From Avena insularis (Eukaryota; Streptophyta; Magnoliopsida; Poales; Poaceae), in NCBI GenBank assembly GCA_023614405.1, contig CM042694.1, forward strand, positions 87,651,285-87,715,284: a stretch of 64,000 bases of DNA, written 5' to 3'. How positions within the stretch are numbered: position 1 is the first letter of the stretch; each line of letters begins with the position of its first letter. Under the pieces are notes generated by a model. The model was not told where the DNA came from. It saw only the letters and a list, made by a program, of their open reading frames with translations, and made no database searches. Of the stretch, positions 11,775-22,806 are shown piece after piece. A program made the position numbers and the translations under genes.

Positions 11775-14599
11775 GTATATCTGATACTTGTTCTGTTTTG
11801 GTGAAAACAGGTCCTTCTGCATAGAGGTGCTTGCTGGAGAGGAGGTGACGTTGCGTGTTGATGGCGAGCATGATGATGACGGCCGACGACACTCTCCCTC
11901 GATATTTATCACTTAGTTTGTGTGTTAGGATGATTAATGTAATCAAGAGATTGCGAACTTCTTTAGTGTGTCTCACACTTTGTGAGACAGTTATTCATAT
12001 GAGTTTGTAACAAACAGTTGTTCTGCTTTTATGAATGATTTCTATTCATGTCCATATCTTGTTTGATTATGTGTGAATTGTCCTTATTGTTTGAAACTAA
12101 TTGATAATGTATGAACATTTGTAAAATATTAAAATGCCTTGTTTAAAAATACCCAACTTAATGATATTTCATTAATGAATGAAACCATTGTTTAAATTCA
12201 AAGTTATGTGATAATATGTGAAAGTCATTTGATTTATTATCACATATAAATCATGCCTAAGTTCGGCAAATTAACTTTAACACCGTGTATTACTTGAATA
12301 TAAAGTGTTTAAATAATTGTTAAAAGTAAGTACATATTCGATGTATTGGGTTTTAACGAAAATGGTAATTATCATTAAATAATTGTTTAAATGTGTAAAG
12401 CAGTTTACCAAAGGAAACATGAATATGAAACTATATGATTTGATCAAAGTGTTTCATCAACAAAGGGTATAAGTATAAAAGAGAATCTGATTACTATGAT
12501 TTGATCAATAGTAATGAAGTTCAACTTTATTAGAATGGCATAATAGAAATTGTGGAATGCAAAGTGTTTTGAAACGTCAAAATCCAAAGCACCACAATGT
12601 GATATTAGATATCAAAAGGGGTTGAATAGAAGACACCAAATAAATTGTTGTAGTATATATGTAGATACCATTAGTTAGAAATAGTTAGCACTCAATAAGT
12701 TTACAATGAACCATTAGAATTCGTAAAAGTTTTGGGGTTATTCGATATAACCAAAACAATAGCGAATAAGTCCTTGTAGAGTATTCATTGGAAACTTTGA
12801 ATACGAAACCCATAGCTCAAACCAAAAGGAAAGCAAGATTCGTATTGCTTGGATTTTGGTACATTCTTGGGAAAGCTCACTTCAGTGATATTTCTCAATA
12901 ATGGAGCAAATGGAAATTAGTGTAAAACACGATGAGGATTCGAAACCCTGCATCAGAGTGTTGAGAAGCACAACGGATAGCATTCCTGAACGATTCTCTT
13001 CATGGAAGGAAAGAATCAATGATTCTGATCATTGTAATTTTCCCCTCCACTATTGTTTTATCACTACATAAAGTATATTCAAAATGTAAATCCATATCTT
13101 GTATGGAAACATTTGTGAATCACTTGTCATGATTTTTGGAATATGACATACCTACGAACTACAAAGGAAATGGTGGTAAACTAGAATTATTAGAAATCCT
13201 AATAGCAAAATTCCCTTGAGATTAGAAAGCGATTCGTTGCTGAATCTCACAAGTAAAGGGGTTACTTGGAATTTTCCCAAATGACTGCAAAGCCATAGTA
13301 GGAAAAAGGGGTGAACGACAAAAGCACAAATTTGTCAAGTATTGGACAAATTCAGATGAATTTGATTCATGTGTGCCAAATGTCTAGTGGATTTAAAACT
13401 AGTAAAGTACTAGTATCTCATAATATATCTCCAAGTTTGATGTTTAATCAAAGGATTTTGAAGTTGTTCAAAATAGTAAGGAGATATGCAATTTGCATAA
13501 AATTGAGTGGGAGCTATGAAAGTCTTCCTGGAACAATATGTGATTGACATATTTTTGAGTGGGAGCAACATAAGTCTCAAATTCAAATATGTAGGAACAT
13601 TGTTTGAGTAAGAGTACTGACTCGTACCCAAATATGTTAGCAACATAGTTTGAGTGGGAGCTTATAGGAGTAATTCTTAAGTAAGTTAAGGATGAAAGCG
13701 TAAATACTTATAAATAATGATTTATAAGATGTAGAAGTTGATAATAAGTGTATTATGATATTATGTAGTATTCCTTAAGAGATTCTGAAAGGGATTTTCA
13801 GAATAGAAGTTAATTAAGGAACTAGTCCTTAATGACTCAAATTAGGAATAACATTAAGTTTAAACATCAATGGTTAAAAGAAAGAAATGGATGATCATCA
13901 TCCACTATGTTAAGGCATAGGTTATATCTTAGTAAACCATGATGATAACTTAGCATAATATGTAATCCAATTAAGGAACGTTTGAATGTGATCAAGTTCG
14001 AATCACACAACGTTGAGCTAAGTTTGTCCGCAGTGTCCACTAGAGAACTGTAGACATATTTTCCAAATCCATAAAGGATAACATATCTTAAAGCATAAAG
14101 AGTTATGTTATAAGGGAATATGTTGGAAACTCCTCTAGATAGCAATAAAAGTCAAGTAGGAAGCGAGGTGAACAAAACATCGAAAGTTGCACCGAGTGCA
14201 CTAGTGTTTCGATGAATACATTTATAATAATAGATAAGGGTACCATCTAAAGTGTTGTATAATGTTATGGCGGGGCTAATTCGCTTTTATCGTAGAATGA
14301 TGTGTCCCAGGGCACAGTGCCCATGAGAAAGCCCTCGAGGTTGATCTAACGTCACTGTAGGCTCCTGGAATCAGGCCTCGTTCTGCTGCCATAGCGATAA
14401 TGCATACACACAGATGTTGTCATGTGATGATAGAATATTAATGTCAATCATAGTGACATTAATAAGTTGCAAAGGATCTGGGACTATAAAGTACAGAACC
14501 AAGACTCAACCTCTTCCATGAGCAAGCATGTTCTAGGTACCGGTTATATGGTGCCAATAATTAAGAACAAATGCAGCTAGTGTATTTGTACTCTAGTGC
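11775..14599 (+). pseudogene. Copia-1 decayed pol region
   Basis: 2.8 kb of AT-rich DNA without long frames, lying where protease, integrase, RT and RNase H belong. Some short strings still align by eye with Copia-2 pol. CCTACGAACTA near 13,151 matches the start of the RT region near 58,367. AGTGGGAGCT followed by a decayed TATGTGGATGACATATT-like string near 13,509-13,552 matches the region before the YVDD box at 58,951. The motif GAGTGGGAGC recurs near 13,506, 13,557 and 13,651. I infer an eroded pol rather than unrelated filler. Confidence 0.5.
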
Positions 14600-14610
14600 A
14601 AGTGGGAGAC
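14600..14610 (+). promoter_or_regulatory. Copia-1 polypurine tract
   Basis: AAGTGGGAGAC directly precedes the 3' LTR, the usual plus-strand primer position. Copia-2 has AGTGGAGAC at the same place. Confidence 0.8.
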
Positions 14611-16403
14611 TGTTGGAAATATGCCCTAGAGACAAATAGTAGTAAGGACTATTATCATATTTCGTATAGTTTATGATTAAGTTTTGTATCATGCTATAAC
14701 TGTGTTGAGTGGAAACATCAACACACGTGTGATATATAAACAAACCAGGGGTTCCCAGTAAAACTCTAGTCACTGGTTCATTGGTCAATAGATGATCATG
14801 TTTCATGATCATATGGCATTTATGCCAGTTGGAAATGAGGTCATCTCATTCTGAGAATGAGATGATGAACCAATACCCAACCTAAACATCATGATTCGAT
14901 CATGTCACGAAGTTCAAGTTACGATGATTAGAAAAGGATCCTCGTAGACTATTCCTTAGACGGTGAGGCTATATCAATCACTGTCTCCCGAGAGTGCTTA
15001 GATAACATCAAACACCATCTGGTAAAACGGTGGTTATAAAGGTGTGTTCAGGTATTCGGAGTAAACCGTAGAGGAAATATATGTCAAGAGCGGGATTTGT
15101 CCGTCCATGTGACGGGAAGATACTCAAGGGCCCACTCGGATAAGTTATATCCAATAGCTGCGCAGCGTGTGATTAGATCACGGGGATATCACTTGTCGGA
15201 ACGAGTCAAATAGCATTGTTCAGTAACGAGATTGAACCGGACATGAAGATGTCATTGATCAGATCTCGGGCAATGCAAGTATCGAATGACAAAGGGAATA
15301 AGACACGACTGTCACCGGTTCAAACAACGAAAGATCTTCGTGGAATGCATAGGGGTCACATGGCCATCCAGGTCCCTGTGTTGATCATTGGTGCGGGAGT
15401 GTCCCGACCATGTCTGGAGTGTTCCCGAACCGTAGGGTATCACGCTTAAGGGCTTGATGATGCTTAGAGAGTGTTTATGGGATCGGTAGAATCACTGAAG
15501 AAAAGAAGGGAGAAAACCGGGAGGGTTTCGGTAAGTCCGGAGGATGTCCGGAGTGGAGGTGGAAGGTGTTCCATGGCCACGGAGATTAGATAATATGTGA
15601 ATGAATGTTAAATATTGATTTAATCATTTATTCATAATTATTTAAGAAAGAGAAAATCAATTAAAAGGTCAAAAAGGCTTAATGGGCCAATTTCCGGAGG
15701 GAAAAGGCCCATGAGGGAAAGGAGAGAGGGAGAAGGGACCAAGGGGGAGGCCGGCTGGGCCTTGCCCCCCCCCCCCCCGCGGGGCCCACTAGGGGCTGGC
15801 CGGCGGCCACCCCTCCCCTGTTCTCTCCTTTAGTCCCACCCCAGGACTTGAGGGGAGGTAGTACCTCCCCTCCCCCTATATATATAGTGGGGTATATTGG
15901 CCTAGAAAATACACCCAATAACCAATAAAGGTCTTCCCACTTTTGGGAGGACCTCTAATTGATATTTTCTCTCTCCCCCTCTCTCTCTCGTGACCGTGGT
16001 CCCAAGTCTGATCTTGTGAGCAAGAGACATCTTCACATGGGCTTTCAGCGCTCTTGAGATTCGGATCTGGGAGCTCTACTTCCGCAACTGCTGCTGGATC
16101 GGGGAAGCGGGTGTCATCGTCAGGCACCGGACGTGTGTAACTCCCACGAGGTGTCGTACTTGAGGCACTCAAGTCATTGGAGCCAGAAGGAGCGCAAGGA
16201 CTTCATCACGACCTTGAGGTCGGCTTCGGCTTGTCTACATCAACCACGCTCTCCTGAGCGTTGACAACGCTTTTCGGTCTTCAAGGGTAAGTTCACGAAA
16301 AGCCCCTCCCGTTACTGTATTACTAATAGATAGGTTCTGGCAGCTTCAGGGGTTCAGGGGCGTAGAGTAAAATTTTATTGTTTTTATGCGCGGAACCCCT
16401 ACA
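14611..16403 (+). repeat. Copia-1 3' LTR
   Basis: 1,793 bp, same ends as the 5' LTR. Differences are sparse except for a clustered block at about 16,009-16,070 and small indels near 15,520-15,560. Confidence 0.9.
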
Positions 16404-16408
16404 GGATG

Positions 16409-16959
16409 GTCGATGGAGATGATGGTGGAGATCGATGGAGATGGCTCCGAGGGCACTTCCCCGTCCCGGCAGGGTGCTGGAATAGAGACTTTCTGTCCCC
16501 CGAATCTCCCCTTCGGTGGTGGTGGCGCTGTGGAACTTTTTCTAGAAAAACGTCGAACCCCCCGAAGTTTGTAGGTCAGAAGGCTTCTTATAGGCGAAGA
16601 GGGAGACCGAGGGGGTGCCTGGGGCCACCACACCATGCCCTGGCGTGGCCAGGCCCAGCCCGCGCCTGGGAGTGGTGTGGCCAGCCCCTGGCCCTTCTCC
16701 GTCTCGTATTCTGGCTCCTGGAGTCTTCTGAAAAAATAGGCACTTTGGCTTTTGTCCCGTCCAATTTCGGGAATATTCATTTTCTGACTTTCCTGGAACC
16801 AAAAACAGCAGAAAACAGGCAGCTGGCACTATGGCTCTTGTTAATAGGTTAGTCCAAGAAATCATATGAAAAGTACTCCAAAGTGTGGACAAAACACAAG
16901 AAAGTGGATAAAACCAAGCATGGATCATTAAAAATTATAGATACATTTGCAATGTATCA
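16409..16959 (-). repeat. Gypsy 3' LTR, proximal part
   Basis: Continuation of the LTR after the Copia-1 insertion; matches 22,256-22,806. Its outer end AATGTATCA is the complement of the LTR start TGATACATT. Confidence 0.9.
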
Positions 16960-16976
16960 ACATCCCCAAGCTTAAC
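16960..16976 (-). promoter_or_regulatory. Gypsy polypurine tract
   Basis: Read on the minus strand, TTAAGCTTGGGGATGT directly precedes the 3' LTR. A purine-rich GCTTGGGGATG tract is typical for this retroelement group. Confidence 0.75.
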
Positions 16977-19859
16977 TCCTGCTCATCCTCGAGTAGGTAA
17001 GTGATAAAAAGAAAGAATAATTTTTGAGGTGAAATGCACCATCATAAACTTGATCAAAGTACTTGTAAAACATTCAAAGCTGGGATCATAGTACTTCAAT
17101 CATAACATGAAAGACAAAGTTCTAACAATAGGACAAAGAAACTATGATGCAACATGAAAAGGCACAAACAAAAGATTCATGAATAATAATGCCTTGCAAG
17201 ATGTTTGTTTGTTTCACATAAATAAAACATAGCATAGTGGCATTCAGCTTGTCCCTCATAGAGTAGCAAACATAAATGCATAGGACACCTTCGAAGTTTA
17301 CAAGAGTGACTAGATACAAATAGTTTAAAACTAGCAATATCAAGGTATGCATCAATCAACAAGTCTTGGGACAATGCATATAGAACTAAGAATGGCCACT
17401 ATGCTCTCAAAAAAGTGCTCATAGAATGTGTGAAGACTCAACAAGGAAATGAATAGGTTTTGAAAAGTTTGAAAGGCTTCCAAATGCTGAAAGTATGGTA
17501 CTCATTAGCTTTGAGCTCTCATTGCCCCTATCATAAGCATCTTTAAAGTGGTTAAGGTGAAAGTGAGGTCCAATCTGAGTTATATGCTTAACAGACTATA
17601 AACTGAAAATCCAAAGTCCCTTGAGTACGAGGGCCGCTCCTCATGCTACTCAACTTTAGTTACCGGTAAGTTCTTGTCATCGTAAGTATGTGCGTATCAT
17701 TGAGAACCGCCAACGGGGTACCCCTTGCCCGATGATACGGAAGAATCCCCATATCAAAATGACAAGGCAAGCAGACAATGAGTATCTCAGCAATCTTCTT
17801 ATTTACCATGGGAAAATGGTGCTTTTTTCTCTCTTTCCTCTTTTCATAAATCTCTTTTTTTTCTTTTTCTCAATAGCTATCTCTCTTTTTTTATAAGAAG
17901 AATGCTTCATAGATATCATTATGGTTACGCTGCAGGTTTCCACCATGTCAGCATGGATTGGACCAGCGGCCCAGGCGTTTCTCTAACACACATACATAAC
18001 TCCATAGACTTACAAGCTCCCCTTTTATTTCACACCGACGACATCCGCAAACAAAAGAGCAAGGTATCAACTGGGTATATATTTACAAGTGTTGAAAGCG
18101 TTCCCGTGACAACCAGGTTCTGCTAATCCCCAGCCTATAATTAGCAAGCATATAACTTTCATGGAGAGTTCACAATGGTTCAGGTTTATTAAGTGCAGGA
18201 AATAAAGTGTGCCATCAAGTTCGTGAGAGCTTTACTAACTAACTTTTTCATAACAAGCAAACATTTTATTCGGAAGAAAACAAGGCATAATGAATATGCA
18301 GGGAAGTAGCAAATGGTTCTAATAGGTAGGTATGGTGGACACTTTGGCAATATTTGGTTTAAGGGAGTTGTAAACTTGAGTAAAACACTCAGCGGAAGTG
18401 AAGGCTAGCAACAGTAAGGGAGCGACAAACGAGAGAGCAATAATGGCCATAATCATGCAGAGCGACAAAACATCATTAATCAAAGCATAAAGTGATACTA
18501 AAAGTTGAAAACTAAAGGATCATAAAGGCTATGGTGACTTGAGATAGTCATAACATGGTGTGAGCATGCGCCAAGTCAACCCAAATAAAGCATCAAAGGA
18601 GAATACCACTATACTATGCTTTAATATGCTAAAACAACGCATGATTCATCCAAGGCACATTAAGCAATCTCAATTGTTTATAACAAGTCATGCTACATCA
18701 AAGAATACTAAGCATAAATCCAAAACAATATCAAGCATGGCATGACAAAGCATAGGCCACAGTCAAAAACAAGCTCTCTTTACCACTCAAGCATGAGCTT
18801 TCCTACTCTTTTCCAAACCAAACCAAACTATTTGAACACCAATATATGAAAGAGGAGACCCAACCAATTTATTCAGAAAACTAAGCAAACAAAGCAAACA
18901 AAAAACCAAAGAGAAAAAGAAGACGCTCCAAGAACAACACAACTGTGCATGAAACAATAAAAATGAAGTGTTTGGAAGAAACCTGGGATTTTTATTGATG
19001 AAGAGGGGGATGCCTTGGGCATCCCCAAGCTTTAACGCTTGTACTTCTTGGATGTTTCTTGGGGTGACACGTGTGGCATCCCCAAGCTTGAGCTTTAGTC
19101 CATCCTTCATCTCATTACTCATTTCTTCCATACACCTGAAAAATTTCCTTCATACAAAACTTCACACAATCTTTATTAGCAACATTAGTGCACTCAAGAT
19201 AAATAAGTCTTAAGGTTCAGTTATAACACCAAATAAACTTCCATTAGAACACTATCTACTGTAGCACTTCCCTCAAAAATCTCAATTCCCCAAAAGAACT
19301 CAAAAAGGAACCAACAAGAAGCAAATGTAGAAAATGGCAGAAATCTGTCAAAACAGACCAGCAGGTAAAGACGAATTTTTTCGAAGACCTTCTGTTGCTC
19401 AAATCAAAAAGTGTTGGACTAACGAAAGTTAGATAACAACCTGGGGAAGAAGCACAAAACTTCACGCCTCAAAAAGACGTTCAGAGATTGTACACGAATT
19501 TTTACGGTGAAGCACAGAAATCTGTTTCGGGACAACAACTTTCCCAATCATTACTTCTCTCTCATTAGAGGTTACTCTTGGCACAAAAAGCAAATAAAAA
19601 GGATAAGGAGAGGTTATTACTGAAGTAATAACTTCCAAGACTCATCTAAAACTTTTGGGTTATCTCCCAATAAGTACTTTTCTTTAACGCCTTTAAGTTA
19701 GGCAAAAGCAAAAATTAAAATGGATAGAATAGAAGTAAGCGGAGATAATCATGGTGAAAACATTGTTTTGTTCAATGAAATCCTTTTGTTAACAAGGTTG
19801 ATCAGGTCTTGTTACCAAAACAATTTCATATGAGACAAAACTTTGTATTCCACTAATGA
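16977..19859 (-). other. Gypsy internal non-coding region
   Basis: 2.9 kb between the protease remnant and the 3' LTR, with no coding signal on either strand. It holds a long pyrimidine tract on the plus strand (17,820-17,895; purine-rich on the element's sense strand) and two extra copies of the polypurine-like motif CATCCCCAAGCTT, near 19,020 and 19,079. RT, RNase H and integrase would lie here in a complete element and are missing. Confidence 0.6.
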
Positions 19860-20140
19860 TTATGTTACCTCAACCTTGATAGCAATGGTCCCAATCATAA
19901 TAGTTTCAATTTTTCCTCTTGGTATGGGACAATATATTTCTCCAACTTGAATGCCCTCAACATGTTCAATTGAATTCAAACCATAAGTCCTTTCAATCTT
20001 CTTGAGGAAATAGACAATGTGTTCCTTGTCATTAACATTGAAGGTCACCTTCCCTTGATTACAATTAATAACAGCTCCTGCAGTATTTAAGAAAAGGTCT
20101 CCCAAGAATAATAGACATATTATCATCTTCAGGCATAAAA
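19860..20140 (-). pseudogene. Gypsy aspartic protease remnant
   Basis: An 88-codon frame carries FLNTAGAVI and GKVTFNVNDKEH, typical of the C-terminal part of Athila-lineage retropepsins. Just upstream the motif MSIILGRPFL is readable in another frame, so a one-base indel near 20,105 breaks it. The catalytic DTG segment is not seen. It lies 30 bases after the unknown ORF, the relative position of protease after gag. Confidence 0.65.
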
Positions 20141-20156
20141 GTTTGAGAGGATACTC

Positions 20157-21185
20157 TCATAAGAAATATGAAGTGAAGTAAAAGAGAGCATCAAGAAGCA
20201 AATCCAAAACACATTTAAGTCTAACCCACTTCCTATGCATAGGAATCTCGTATGCAAATAAATTCCCAAAGAACAAAGTGACAGGCATAGGAAGATAAAA
20301 CAAGAGTAACTTCAAAACTTTCAACACATAGAGAGGTGTTTCAATACCATGAAAACTTCTACAACCATATTTTCCTCTCTCATAATAATTTTCAGTAGCC
20401 TCATGAATAAACTCAACAATATAACTATCACATAAAGCATGCTCTTCATGATCTACAAGCACTAGAGCTTTATTATAAACATTTTCAAAAGGATCCTCAG
20501 GAACATAACATTCATCCTCCTTTAGTAAGCATGGGGGATAATCAAATAATGTAAGGGATAAAGAGTTACTCTCATTAGAAGGTAGGCATGGGTAGCTGAT
20601 CCATTCTTCCTCCTTTTGTTCATCACTCTCCTCCTCTTTTTCATCTAATGAGATTTCAGGTTCATCAATTTCTTCTTCCATAGGATCCTGCAAGGCATTA
20701 GTCTCTTCCATTTGTGGGAAGCATCTATTAAAATATTCAAGAATATAGCCATTCTCATCCTTGTAATTATCAAAGCATAATTTAAGTATACCATAAACCT
20801 CATACTTATAAGGTGAATCATCAATATTTTCAAGCAAACTAGCAAGTTCAAATGCACCTTTCCAAGCAATAAATTCATCAATTTGTTCCAGATCATAAAA
20901 GTCATAATTCCCTTTAACATAAGAAGATATGGTAACATTATCATTATACTCACATTGAAAAGGGAGGTGTTTGTACCTCCTGCAGCAACAAGATTCATCA
21001 TAGCAATAAGTAACATTATAAGTAGAGCACACGTTTCTAGCAATGGTATACAATCTATCAATTTGTTCCCATAAGTGTTTCCCTTTTTGTGACAAGCGGT
21101 GTTCCTTATAATAATATTTTTCATCTTTCGTGAACCCACCTTGCCAATAAGATTCAGTTTCAAAGAAACCAACCATTGACAACAA
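20157..21185 (-). CDS. Unknown 342-residue ORF in gag position of the gypsy element
   Basis: An uninterrupted frame starting ~160 bases after the primer site. No domain is recognised. The N-terminal third is cysteine- and tyrosine-rich (TYCYDESCCCRRYKH). The middle (~residues 165-195) is strongly acidic with repeated E and D. The last ~60 residues contain two hydrophobic stretches (LKLLLFYLPMPVTLFFGNLF and LDLLLDALFYFTSYFL), which could be membrane segments. It occupies the usual gag position directly before a protease remnant but shows no gag signature and no zinc knuckle. An intact 1-kb frame in an otherwise dead element suggests recent selection or youth. It could be a divergent gag, an envelope-like protein or a captured gene; I cannot decide. 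Related ORFs seem, from memory, to recur in wheat elements. Confidence 0.65.
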   Translation of the reverse strand: MLSMVGFFETESYWQGGFTKDEKYYYKEHRLSQKGKHLWEQIDRLYTIARNVCSTYNVTYCYDESCCCRRYKHLPFQCEYNDNVTISSYVKGNYDFYDLEQIDEFIAWKGAFELASLLENIDDSPYKYEVYGILKLCFDNYKDENGYILEYFNRCFPQMEETNALQDPMEEEIDEPEISLDEKEEESDEQKEEEWISYPCLPSNESNSLSLTLFDYPPCLLKEDECYVPEDPFENVYNKALVLVDHEEHALCDSYIVEFIHEATENYYERGKYGCRSFHGIETPLYVLKVLKLLLFYLPMPVTLFFGNLFAYEIPMHRKWVRLKCVLDLLLDALFYFTSYFL

Positions 21186-21345
21186 GCATGATAAAGCAAG
21201 ACAATAAAAGACTAACGAAAATAAAAACTAGAGTAGGAACCAATTTTTTTTTGTATTTTTGATAAAGAAACAAGCAAACAAGGCAGAAAATAAACTTAGC
21301 TTGAACAATAATGAATCCAAGTGAGCTTGATACATAAAGCTATGC

Positions 21346-21363
21346 TCCCCGGTAACGGCGCCA
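21346..21363 (-). promoter_or_regulatory. Gypsy primer binding site (tRNA-Asp type)
   Basis: On the minus strand TGGCGCCGTTACCGGGGA lies 11 bases inside the 5' LTR. It differs by one base from the standard Athila/Tat site complementary to tRNA-Asp. Confidence 0.85.
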
Positions 21364-21374
21364 GAAAATAGTCT

Positions 21375-22806
21375 TGATGACCCACAAGTATAGGGGGTGT
21401 ATCGCAGTATTTTTGAGGGAAGTGAAACCCAATTTATTGATTCGACACAAGGGGAGCCAAAGAATATTTATAAGCCTTAACAACTGAGTTGTCAATTCAG
21501 CTGCACCTGGAAACAATCTTGCTCACAACAGTTTATCAGTAGCAACAGTTTTGTAGTAGGAATAGTAAAGTAACAGCAGTAGTAAAGCAAAGATAGTAGT
21601 AACAAAGGCGGTAAACAGTGGGATTCGAGTGCGGTAGGCATAGGGATGGATGGACAGGCGTTGCATGGACAAGACGATTCACGTAGCAATCAGAACATAG
21701 GGCAATTGTAGATAAACAAGATAAAGCATCTAAGTACTAGACAATCCTAGGCATGTGTTCCATATATAGTCATACGTGCTCGCAATGAGAACTTGCACAA
21801 CATCTTTTGTCCTATCAGCCCGTTTGTAGCGGGTCCTCTAACTAGCAATTAAGGTGCTCCTTTTAATAGAACACCGGAGCAAAGCATTAACACTCCTTGA
21901 ACACATGTGATCCTCACATCAAAGCCATTCCCTTCTGGTTATCCCGATTTCTGTCACTTCGGGGCCATAGGTTCCGAACAACAACGTGTGTATACAACTT
22001 GCAGATAAGACCAAAAACAATACTATCATAATGAATCAATAACATGTTCAGATCTAAAATCATGGCACTCGGGCCCTAGTGACAAGCATTAAGCATAACA
22101 AGTCGCAACAAAGTCATAAAGCACTAATAAAAGATACTAGGCAGCATGCCCTAACAATCTGATGACATTACATGAACGATCTCATCCAATCCCTACCATC
22201 CCCATATAGCCTACAACGGGGGATTACTCACTCATAGATGGGGAAAACATGGATGGTCGATAGAGATGATGGTGGAGATCGATGGAGATGGCTCCGGGGG
22301 CACTTTCCCGTCCCGGCAGGGTGCCGGAATAGAGACTTTCTGTCCCCCGAATCTCCCCTTCGGTGGTGGCGGTGCTACGGAACTTTTTCTGGAAAAACGT
22401 CGAACCCCCCGAAGTTTTTAGGTCAGAAGGCTTCTTATAGGCGAAGAGGGAGACCGAGGGGGTGCCTGGGGCCACCACACCATGCCCTGGAGCGGCCAGG
22501 CCCAGCCCGCGCCTGGGGGTGGTGTGGCCAGCCCCTGGCCCTTCTCCGTCTCGTATTCTGGCTCCTGGAGTCTTCTGGAAAAATAGACACTTTGGCTTTT
22601 GTCCCGTCCAATTCCGAGAATATTCATTTTCTGACTTTCCTGGAACCAAAAACAGCAGAAAACAAACAGCTGGCATTGTGGCTTTTGTTAATAGGTTAGT
22701 CCAAGAAATCATATGAAAAGTACGTCAAAGTGTGGACAAAACACAAGAAAATGGATAAAACCAAGCATGGATCATCAAAAATTATAGATACATTTGCAAT
22801 GTATCA
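21375..22806 (-). repeat. Gypsy 5' LTR (uninterrupted)
   Basis: 1,432 bp, minus orientation, TG...CA ended. It contains a promoter-like CCTATAAG on the minus strand near 22,440. It provides the uninterrupted reference for the split partner. Confidence 0.9.

Larger units (their letters stand above)
8178..16403 (+). mobile_element. Copia-1: Angela/BARE-like LTR retrotransposon, gag-only
   Basis: An 8.2-kb element inserted in the gypsy 3' LTR. LTRs are 8,178-9,962 and 14,611-16,403; both open TGTTGGAAATATGCC and close CCCCTACA. The 5-bp duplicate GGATG flanks it on both sides. The initiator-Met primer site follows the 5' LTR and a purine tract precedes the 3' LTR. Only a gag-like frame is readable; the 2.7 kb where pol should be is AT-rich and full of stops. 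It is therefore non-autonomous. Most of the LTR pair is nearly identical, apart from one divergent block near their 3' ends. Confidence 0.92.
7292..22806 (-). mobile_element. Defective Ty3/gypsy element, Athila-like, holding a nested copia
   Basis: A full element in minus orientation. Termini are TGATACATTG...GGGTCATCA read on the minus strand, and the 5-bp target duplication CACCT occurs at 7,287-7,291 and 22,807-22,811. The right (5') LTR is 21,375-22,806. The left (3') LTR is 7,292-8,177 plus 16,409-16,959, split by Copia-1. The primer site, polypurine tract, a protease remnant and one long unknown ORF are visible. Reverse transcriptase, RNase H and integrase are absent, so it would depend on a helper. 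A tRNA-Asp type primer site and the protease remnant point to the Athila lineage; the LTR start resembles the wheat Sabrina group. In the first ~180 LTR bases compared by eye there are 7 differences. Confidence 0.9.

Noticed and set aside
11712..11820. Possible intron at the end of Copia-1 gag (CCAAG/GTATAT ... AAACAG/GT), as described for BARE gag transcripts
   Set aside because: The matching stretch in Copia-2 is readable as the gag-protease coding continuation, and splicing here would only add three residues before a stop. A decayed protease explains the sequence better.
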